Below, piece after piece: positions 54,450 to 64,000 of a stretch of DNA of 64,000 nt (its first letter is position 1; each line of letters begins with the position of its first letter). Under the pieces are notes generated by a model. The model searched no databases. It was given only the letters and a program-made list of their open reading frames with translations, and had not been told where the DNA came from. The stretch covers positions 23,732 through 87,731 of the forward strand of contig VIKE01000037.1 in assembly GCA_008080565.1 (NCBI GenBank), in the 5' to 3' direction. A program made the position numbers and the translations under genes. Origin of the DNA: Rhodocyclaceae bacterium (GTDB lineage Bacteria > Pseudomonadota > Gammaproteobacteria > Burkholderiales > Rhodocyclaceae).

Positions 54450-55793
54450 GTGATCCGCAAACTCATCTCCCGCGTTTTCAGCGGCAAGAAACCCAAAGCC
54501 AGCCGCCACGAGCCGGCCGTCATTCCCGTCTCCAGCCACGGCATCACCCGCGACCGCATCAGCAGCGGCAGCCGGCGCGTCTGCGAAACCCTGCAGGGCC
54601 ACGGCTTCAAGGCCTACGTCGTCGGCGGCGCCGTGCGCGACCTGCTGATTGGCGCCGAACCCAAGGATTTCGACATCGCCACCGACGCCACGCCGGAAGA
54701 AGTCCGCCGCGCCTTCCGCCGCTCGCGCATCATCGGCCGCCGCTTCCAGATCGTGCACGTCATGATGGGCCAGGAAACACTGGAAGTGACCACCTTCCGC
54801 GGCATGCTCGACGAAAAGACAAAGACCGACGAACACGGCCGCGTCCTCCACGACAACGTTTTCGGCAGCCACGCCGACGATGCCGCCCGCCGTGACTTCA
54901 CCGCCAACGCGCTGTATTACGACCCGGCCAGCGAAGCCGTCATCGACTATCACCACGGCGTCGGCGATCTCAAGCAGAAAACCCTGCGCATGATCGGCGA
55001 GCCGCGCGCCCGCTACCGCGAAGATCCGGTCCGCATGCTGCGCGCCGTCCGCCTCGCCGCCAAGCTCGGCCTGATGATCGATCCGGAAGCCAAGAAGCCG
55101 ATTCGCGAAATGGCCGGCCTGCTCGAAAATGTGCCGGCCGCCCGCCTCTTCGACGAAATGCTCAAGTTGCTGACCTCCGGGCATTCGGTCAAATGCATCA
55201 CCCAACTGCGTGATGAGGGCCTGCACCACGGCCTGTTGCCGCTGCTCGACGTCATTCTCGAACAGCCGATGGGCGAGAAATTCGTCATGCTGTCGCTGAA
55301 AAATACCGACGACCGGATTCGTCAGGAAAAAGGCGTCTCGCCCGGTTTCCTGTTCGCCACGCTGCTCTGGCACGAAGTCCTGGCTCACTGGGAAAAGCTC
55401 AAGGCCAAGGGCGAGGCGAAAATTCCGGCGCTCTATCAGGCAATGGACACGGTCATCGACGTGCAGGGTGAAAAGCTCGCCATCACGCGCCGCATCGCCG
55501 GCGACATCAAGGACATCTGGGCATTGCAACCGCGTTTTGAAGCTCGGGCCGGCAAGCGCCCCTACGCCCTGCTCGAACAGCCGCGCTTCCGGGCCGGCTA
55601 CGATTTCCTCGTCCTGCGCGCCGAATCCGGCGAAGTCGACATGGAACTGGCCGAGTGGTGGACGCGCTTCCAGAAGGTCGATGGCGAAGAGCGCGCCGAA
55701 ATGCTGCAGCCGGAACAAGCCGGTGACAAGAAACGTCGCCGCCGCAAGAAAAAACCGGCGGCCGAAGGTGGCTCGCCCAACCCCGCTGAATGA
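54450..55793 (+). CDS. pcnB: Poly(A) polymerase I
   Basis: A 447-residue nucleotidyltransferase of the PcnB/CCA family: GFKAYVVGGAVRDLLIGAEPKDFDIATDATPEEVRRAFRRSRIIGRRFQIVHV (catalytic GG and DxD), RRDFTANALYYDP, and RMLRAVRLAAKLG. The long basic C-terminal tail (KKRRRRKKKPAAEGG) is typical of PcnB and argues against CCA transferase. It starts at GTG 54450. PcnB adds 3' poly(A) tails that promote RNA decay. Overlaps folK by 4 bp. Confidence 0.93.
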   Translation: MIRKLISRVFSGKKPKASRHEPAVIPVSSHGITRDRISSGSRRVCETLQGHGFKAYVVGGAVRDLLIGAEPKDFDIATDATPEEVRRAFRRSRIIGRRFQIVHVMMGQETLEVTTFRGMLDEKTKTDEHGRVLHDNVFGSHADDAARRDFTANALYYDPASEAVIDYHHGVGDLKQKTLRMIGEPRARYREDPVRMLRAVRLAAKLGLMIDPEAKKPIREMAGLLENVPAARLFDEMLKLLTSGHSVKCITQLRDEGLHHGLLPLLDVILEQPMGEKFVMLSLKNTDDRIRQEKGVSPGFLFATLLWHEVLAHWEKLKAKGEAKIPALYQAMDTVIDVQGEKLAITRRIAGDIKDIWALQPRFEARAGKRPYALLEQPRFRAGYDFLVLRAESGEVDMELAEWWTRFQKVDGEERAEMLQPEQAGDKKRRRRKKKPAAEGGSPNPAE

Positions 55794-56266
55794 ACACTGC
55801 CTACGTTGCGCTGGGCGCCAACCTTGGCGACCCGGCGGCCACCGTATTGGCCGCCTTCGCCGCCCTGGCCAACCTGCCGGAAAGCCGCGTCAGTCATAGC
55901 TCTTCGCTCTACCGGACAGCGCCGGTCGGCCTCACCGATCAGCCCGAATTCGTCAATGCGGTGGCCGAACTGGAAACCACGCTGGCACCGGAAGCCCTGC
56001 TCGCCGCGCTGTTTGATATCGAAGAACGCTTCGGCCGCATCCGCGCCGAAAAGAACGGCCCGCGCACGCTCGACCTCGACCTGCTGCTCTACAACGACCA
56101 GTTTATCGACCTGCCGCGCCTGACCCTGCCCCACCCACGCCTGCACCTGCGCGCTTTCGTCCTCCAGCCGCTGGCTGAAATCGCGCCACGGCTCGCCATC
56201 CCCGGCCGCGGCACTGTCGCCGCCTGGCTGCCGGCCGTCGCCAATCAGGGCATCGTCAGGCTGTGA
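55790..56266 (+). CDS. folK: Hydroxymethyldihydropterin pyrophosphokinase
   Basis: A 158-residue HPPK, which transfers pyrophosphate from ATP to 6-hydroxymethyl-7,8-dihydropterin in folate synthesis. Visible: AYVALGANLGDP, SSLYRTAPVGLTDQPEFVNAVAELET, RAEKNGPRTLDLDLLLYND and LPHPRLHLRAFVLQPLAEIAP. Start overlaps the pcnB stop; its end overlaps the next gene, so pcnB-folK-DMT-panBC form a tightly packed run. Confidence 0.95.
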   Translation: MNTAYVALGANLGDPAATVLAAFAALANLPESRVSHSSSLYRTAPVGLTDQPEFVNAVAELETTLAPEALLAALFDIEERFGRIRAEKNGPRTLDLDLLLYNDQFIDLPRLTLPHPRLHLRAFVLQPLAEIAPRLAIPGRGTVAAWLPAVANQGIVRL

Positions 56267-56625
56267 CCCTCTTCGGCGTGCACATCCCCGTGCTCTGGCA
56301 GACGGTGACGCTGCTGGCGCTGTCCAATGTCTTCATGACCTTCGCCTGGTACTCGCACCTCAAGCACCTCAACGACAAGCCATGGTGGATCGCCGCGCTG
56401 ATTTCATGGGGCATCGCGCTGTTTGAATACCTGCTGCAGGTGCCCGCCAACCGCATCGGCAATACCGAGCTCAGCCTCGGCCAGCTCAAGATTTTGCAGG
56501 AAGTCATCACCCTCGCCGTCTTCGTTCCCTTCGTCGTCTTTTACATGAACCAGCCGCTCAAGCTTGACTACTTGTGGGCAGCTCTGTGTATCCTAGGCGC
56601 CGTCTATTTCGTTTTCAGGACCTGA
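56263..56625 (+). CDS. DMT-family (DUF486) small membrane protein
   Basis: A 120-residue protein with four helices, LWQTVTLLALSNVFMTFAWYSHLKHLNDKPWWIAALISWGIALFEYLLQVPANRIGN and LKILQEVITLAVFVPFVVFYMNQPLKLDYLWAALCILGAVYFVF, matching the DUF486/DMT family. It starts at GTG 56263 overlapping the folK stop and ends directly at the panB start. Substrate unknown. Confidence 0.87.
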   Translation: MTLFGVHIPVLWQTVTLLALSNVFMTFAWYSHLKHLNDKPWWIAALISWGIALFEYLLQVPANRIGNTELSLGQLKILQEVITLAVFVPFVVFYMNQPLKLDYLWAALCILGAVYFVFRT

Positions 56626-58273
<1,648 letters not shown>

Positions 58274-58302
58274 CGCAGAAAAAATATCCATAATTACGGC
58301 CG

Positions 58303-58330
58303 TTGACAGCAAATCCATTGTCGTTACAAT
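58303..58330 (+). promoter_or_regulatory. panD: Sigma70-type promoter upstream of panD
   Basis: TTGACA (58303-58308), 16-bp spacer, TACAAT (58325-58330), 33 bp before the panD start. It would allow panD expression independent of panBC. Confidence 0.7.
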
Positions 58331-58363
58331 GCGCTTCCCCCAACTATCTGGATGAGTGAAACC

Positions 58364-58747
58364 ATGCAGAGAACAATGCTGAAATCCAAGTTGCACCGCG
58401 TGACTGCAACCCACGCCGACCTGCACTACGAGGGTTCCTGCGCCATCGATGAAGACCTGCTTGAAGCGGCGAACATCAAGGAATACGAACAGATCGACAT
58501 CTGGAACGTAAACAATGGCGAGCGTTTCACCACCTACGCCATCCGCGCCGAACGCGGATCGGGCGTCATTTCCGTCAATGGTTCTGCTGCCCGCCGCGCC
58601 GCGCCGGGTGACATCCTGATCATCGCCACCTTCGCCGTCTATAACGAAGTCGAACTGGCCCGTCACGAGCCCGATCTGATTTACGTCGATTCGCAGAACC
58701 GCATCACGCGACGCGGTCACAAGATTCCGGTGCAAGCCGCCGCCTGA
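58364..58747 (+). CDS. panD: Aspartate 1-decarboxylase precursor
   Basis: A 127-residue pyruvoyl enzyme making beta-alanine from aspartate. [33 protein letters not shown] contains the self-cleavage Gly-Ser in YEGSC that generates the pyruvoyl group; [46 protein letters not shown] follows. The start at 58364 fits the family; an in-frame ATG at 58352 would add four residues. It has its own promoter and terminator. Confidence 0.95.
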   Translation: MQRTMLKSKLHRVTATHADLHYEGSCAIDEDLLEAANIKEYEQIDIWNVNNGERFTTYAIRAERGSGVISVNGSAARRAAPGDILIIATFAVYNEVELARHEPDLIYVDSQNRITRRGHKIPVQAAA

Positions 58748-58771
58748 TCGTGAAGTAGTTCAGCTTTGCTC

Positions 58772-58796
58772 AAAACCCGCCTCTCGGCGGGTTTTT
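58772..58796 (+). terminator. Rho-independent terminator after panD
   Basis: AAAACCCGCC, tetraloop TCTC, GGCGGGTTTTT then CTTTT: a GC stem followed by a T-run, 25 bp after the panD stop codon. Confidence 0.92.
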
Positions 58797-58847
58797 CTTT
58801 TGTGTACAATGCACTACAAAAATTCACACAAATAATGGAGACAAACC

Positions 58848-59357
58848 ATGGGCATTGCTTTCGCCAAGACCCCGAAGGGGCATGACGAAATCACCACAAA
58901 GGCCGGCGGGCTGTCACCGCGGGTCAGGCGGGTATTGATATTCGTCGACGGAAAAAGGACCGTCGACGAATTGCGCGGCATGTTGCAGTCGGACGACTTG
59001 CAGCACACGCTGGGCATGCTGGAAGAAGAGGGTTATATCGAAGTTGCTGCGGTACTCGATGAAAAAGGGCGGGCTTCGATACCGGATGCTCCCTTGCCAT
59101 CGATTACAGCCTTCCGAAGCCTCCCGGACAAAACCAATCCGAAGGAACTCGATATGGCCAAGAACTACATGATGAATTCGCTCAAGGCTTTCGTCGGTCC
59201 GTACTCCCACCTGACCATCGTCGAAGCCGTGTTTGCTGCCACCTCCCATGAGGCGCTGCGTGAGCAATTCGCCCCATGGTTTGCCGCCATCATCGAAACA
59301 ACCCAGGGCAAACGCCGAGCCGAACATCTGCGGGCAGAACTTCTGAAGGTTATCTAA
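58848..59357 (+). CDS. Hypothetical winged-helix-like protein, 169 aa
   Basis: A soluble 169-residue protein preceded by ATGGAGAC as ribosome-binding site. Residues 1-75 (GGLSPRVRRVLIFVDGKRTVDELRGMLQSDDLQHTLGMLEEEGYIEVAAV) look like a small winged-helix fold; residues 105-165 form a helical domain. Similar N-terminal domains occur in regulatory proteins of betaproteobacteria, but I cannot name a family. Confidence 0.65.
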   Translation: MGIAFAKTPKGHDEITTKAGGLSPRVRRVLIFVDGKRTVDELRGMLQSDDLQHTLGMLEEEGYIEVAAVLDEKGRASIPDAPLPSITAFRSLPDKTNPKELDMAKNYMMNSLKAFVGPYSHLTIVEAVFAATSHEALREQFAPWFAAIIETTQGKRRAEHLRAELLKVI

Positions 59358-59380
59358 CAGCCCAATTCGCAAACAGCGAA

Positions 59381-59414
59381 CCCGGCTCTCAGCCCCGACC
59401 AGGGAGCCGGGGCT
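59381..59414 (+). terminator. Hairpin between convergent genes
   Basis: Two competing stems: CCCGGCTC with GAGCCGGG, and AGCCCCG with CGGGGCT. It lies between the hypothetical gene and the convergent NYN gene and may terminate both. Confidence 0.5.
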
Positions 59415-59426
59415 TTCGCGCGGCGA

Positions 59427-60839
59427 TCAGATTTTTTCGGCCGACTTTATTGGCTTGCGGCTGCGTGGTTTGCGGGCTTTAGGCACCGGGCCAGCTGAAA
59501 CAGCAGACTCCACTGCCGACTCGGAAACTGGAGGCTCTCCAGGCTCCTGGCGAACCTTCTTGCCGCCTCGGCGGCGCGCTACTTTGGTCGGCGACTCCGC
59601 ATCAGCGACTACTGTGGACACCGGAACAGCGACAGGCTCAGTCGATGAAGTCTCCGCCACAACTACTTCAGTGCTCCGTCCGACACTCTCCTTGCGCGGA
59701 CGACGAGCGCCACGGCGTGGCTTGCTTTCGGCCTTTTCGGTCGAAGCAGATTCGCTGATCGCCGGCTCAGACAGACTTTCGGCCGGCGCAGCTTCAGCGC
59801 TGACCGCTGCCGGTTCGAGCGGCTCGCTGACCGTCCGTTCCCGACCGTTGCGCGAGCGACGGCCACCACGTCGGCGGGGGTTTCCTGAAGTTTCCGACTC
59901 ACCGGCCGGCGATTCCATTTTTGGCTGATTTTCCGGGTTGACCGTGGAAGCGGCAGTTGTTTCGATGGCCGCCACCTCCTGCTCCACCGGCAACTCGCCG
60001 CCGGCCTCGCTCTCACCCGAAGCAGGACGTCCCTGCCCGCGAAAAACGAAGGCGCCCTTGTCGTCACGACCAAAGCCGAGCAAGCCACGGCTGGCGGCTT
60101 CTTCGAGCAGATTGCCGAAGGTCCGGAAGCCGTAATAGCTTTCGTTGAAGCCCGGGTTGCGACGCTTGACCACTTCCTTGAGGACCGAGGCCCAGATGCG
60201 CTCGCTTTCGCCCCGGTCGGCCATGAGGTCGACGAAGGTGGCGGTAACGAGGTCGACGGCCTTGGTCTTGCGTTCTTCCTGTTTCAGCTTGCGATTGGCT
60301 TCTTCTTCCGGCGAGCGCTTGGGCGCTTCGCGGTCACGCCGCGCATTGCCACGGCCTTCGCGGTCACGGACGAGGTCGTCGTAGTAGATGAATTCGTCGC
60401 AATTGGTGACGAGCAGATCGGAACACGATTGCTTGACGCCAACGCCGATGACTTTCTTGGCGTTTTCACGCAGTTTGGAGACCAGCGGCGAGAAATCGGA
60501 ATCGCCGGAAATGATCACGAAGGTATCGACGTGGGCCTTGGTGTAGCAGAGGTCTAGCGCATCGACGACCATCCGGATGTCGGCCGAATTCTTGCCTGAC
60601 TGGCGGACGTGCGGGATTTCGATGAGCTCGAAATTGGCTTCGTGCATGGCCGACTTGAAGGCCTTGTAACGATCCCAGTCGCAATAGGCTTTCTTGACGA
60701 CGATGCTGCCCTTGGCGAGCAGGCGCTCGAGAATCGGCTTGATATCGAACTTCTCGTAATTGGCATCGCGGACGCCAAGGGCAACGTTTTCGAAATCACA
60801 AAAGAGCGCCATGCTGGCGTTGTCGTTGGCTGCGGCCAT
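59427..60839 (-). CDS. NYN-domain nuclease-like protein with OST-HTH domain
   Basis: A 470-residue protein. The N-terminal NYN/PIN-like domain is strong: MALFCDFENVALGVRD, YCDWDRYKAFKSAMHEANFELIEIPHVRQSGKNSADIRMVVDALDLCYTKAHVDTFVIISGDSDFSPLVSKLREN, with acidic residues in FCDFEN, KNSADI and SGDSDF forming the metal site. An OST-HTH/LOTUS domain (TKAVDLVTATFVDLMADRGESERIWASVLKEVVKRRNPGFNESYYGFRTFGNLLEEA) follows. Residues 270-470 are disordered Ser/Glu/Arg-rich and include a dispersed repeat. Likely RNA binding or cleavage. Confidence 0.88.
   Translation of the reverse strand: MAAANDNASMALFCDFENVALGVRDANYEKFDIKPILERLLAKGSIVVKKAYCDWDRYKAFKSAMHEANFELIEIPHVRQSGKNSADIRMVVDALDLCYTKAHVDTFVIISGDSDFSPLVSKLRENAKKVIGVGVKQSCSDLLVTNCDEFIYYDDLVRDREGRGNARRDREAPKRSPEEEANRKLKQEERKTKAVDLVTATFVDLMADRGESERIWASVLKEVVKRRNPGFNESYYGFRTFGNLLEEAASRGLLGFGRDDKGAFVFRGQGRPASGESEAGGELPVEQEVAAIETTAASTVNPENQPKMESPAGESETSGNPRRRGGRRSRNGRERTVSEPLEPAAVSAEAAPAESLSEPAISESASTEKAESKPRRGARRPRKESVGRSTEVVVAETSSTEPVAVPVSTVVADAESPTKVARRRGGKKVRQEPGEPPVSESAVESAVSAGPVPKARKPRSRKPIKSAEKI
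59915..59947 (-). repeat. Dispersed repeat copy inside the NYN gene
   Basis: CCATTTTTGGCTGATT then TTCCGGGTTGACCGTGG; in the gene's reading frame it gives STVNPENQPKME within the disordered tail. Confidence 0.78.
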
Positions 60840-60921
60840 GGAATGCTTTCAACTTGAAGAGGCGCCAGTATACCGCCGACACCGTTTCCCCCGATGCCTC
60901 AAGTAATTCCGCATTTTTAGC

Positions 60922-60939
60922 GGGCATCAAAGATTGCCC
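60922..60939 (+). promoter_or_regulatory. norC: Imperfect inverted repeat upstream of norC
   Basis: GGGCATC and GATTGCCC face each other around AAA, 56 bp before the norC start. It could be a regulator site for NO- or oxygen-responsive control, but it does not match a consensus well enough to name one. Confidence 0.3.
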
Positions 60940-60994
60940 CTACCCCCGCAACCTACCATCCGTCGGCCAAACAATTTCCGAAAGGGGGAAAACA

Positions 60995-61423
60995 ATGAGT
61001 GGCGCTTTCACCAAATCGATGGCGCGGAACATATTTTACGGGGGGACTGTCTTCTTCTTCCTGTTGTTCCTCGCGCTGTCCTTCGACACCCATACGCAAC
61101 TGCCTAAACGCGACATGCGGGCCAATATCACGCCGCAAATCGCCGAGGGCAAGAAGCTCTGGGAAGTCAATAACTGTATCGGTTGCCACACCCTCCTGGG
61201 TGAAGGCGCCTATTTCGCCCCGGAACTGGGTAACGTCATCGCTCGCTACGGCGACGAAGGCGTCAAGGCTTTCATCCAGAGTCGTCCGAAAGAAGGCATC
61301 CCGGGTCGCCGCAGCATGCCGCAGTTCAATTTCACCGACGAGCAGCTGAACGCCATCGTGGCCTTCCTGAAGCACGTCAATTCGATCAACACCAACAACT
61401 GGCCGCCTAACAGCCAGGGCTGA
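60995..61423 (+). CDS. norC: Nitric oxide reductase subunit C
   Basis: A 142-residue membrane-anchored cytochrome c. Helix NIFYGGTVFFFLLFLALSFDTHTQLP, haem site CIGCH in NNCIGCHTLLGEGAYFAPELGNV, and RRSMPQFNFTDEQLNAIVAFLKHVNSINTNNWPP, whose Met is the likely axial ligand. Start at 60995 after AAAGGGGGA. With NorB it forms the cytochrome-c-dependent NO reductase of denitrification, facing the periplasm. Confidence 0.95.
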   Translation: MSGAFTKSMARNIFYGGTVFFFLLFLALSFDTHTQLPKRDMRANITPQIAEGKKLWEVNNCIGCHTLLGEGAYFAPELGNVIARYGDEGVKAFIQSRPKEGIPGRRSMPQFNFTDEQLNAIVAFLKHVNSINTNNWPPNSQG

Positions 61424-62818
<1,395 letters not shown>

Positions 62819-62846
62819 TCAGCAAGTAGCTGAAATAACGAGAAAA

Positions 62847-62876
62847 GGCGCGGTTCTTCGGAACCGCGCCTTTTTT
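62847..62876. terminator. Strong terminator between norB and katG
   Basis: GGCGCGGTTC, UUCG-type tetraloop, GAACCGCGCC then six Ts on the plus strand; TTTT also follows on the minus strand. It probably terminates both convergent genes. Confidence 0.93.
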
Positions 62877-62890
62877 ATTGCCCGCCGGAT

Positions 62891-64000
<1,110 letters not shown>

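Overview
The window looks like a chromosomal segment of a GC-rich betaproteobacterium of the Rhodocyclales, most likely Dechloromonas or Azonexus-like. This rests on the gene complement (norCB, creBCD, a PEP-CTERM protein, a tryptophan-tryptophylquinone amine dehydrogenase, endonuclease-type MutL, panBCD) and overall protein style; the genus is an inference. Housekeeping genes (mutL, miaA, purM, tyrS, hda, pcnB, folK, panBCD) alternate with signalling, envelope and accessory genes. No rRNA, tRNA or CRISPR array was seen.

Layout. 0-11 kb: DedA protein, mutL, a GGDEF/EAL protein, a frameshifted lipoprotein, a membrane TIR protein, a TonB-like protein, an HDOD protein and a PEP-CTERM DUF2202 protein. 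11.6-26 kb (mostly minus strand): a catabolic cluster. aauBEDA and two cytochromes c are followed by DUF1329, DUF1302, RND/MMPL and YCF48 envelope genes, a terminator, then an aldehyde dehydrogenase and an acyl-CoA ligase. A divergent EutR-like AraC regulator and paired operator-like palindromes lie upstream. The implied route is amine to aldehyde to acid to acyl-CoA. 27-38 kb: membrane proteins, miaA, a damaged RND efflux pump with its adaptor, rlpA, purM and a histidine kinase. 38-47 kb: creBC and creD-nagZ-like genes separated by a 4.2 kb accessory island. The island holds what look like integron gene cassettes (one textbook attC) and a RhuM/HrgA-like module bracketed by 78-bp direct repeats. 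A perfect CreB tag precedes creD. 47.5-50.3 kb: a radical SAM/SPASM enzyme directly followed by a protein ending in twelve asparagines and a glycine, a candidate undescribed peptide-modification (RiPP) system. 50.4-64 kb: tyrS, hda, a HAD phosphatase broken by a 23-bp tandem duplication, pcnB, folK, panBCD, an NYN/OST-HTH protein, norCB and the C-terminal part of katG.

A dispersed element of about 36 bp recurs some 16 times in both orientations. Its left half reads CCACGGTCAACCGG and its right half is an A/T-flanked palindrome around TTGGCCAA. It occurs between genes but also inside coding regions (mutL twice, creB, nagZ-like, HAD, panC, NYN gene), where it is read through in frame in linkers or tails. 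Identical copies flank the 17.8-kb amine cluster, which contains none.

Three genes carry disruptions (lipoprotein near 6691, RND pump near 31250, HAD phosphatase at 53853-53898). These are either real recent lesions or sequence errors.
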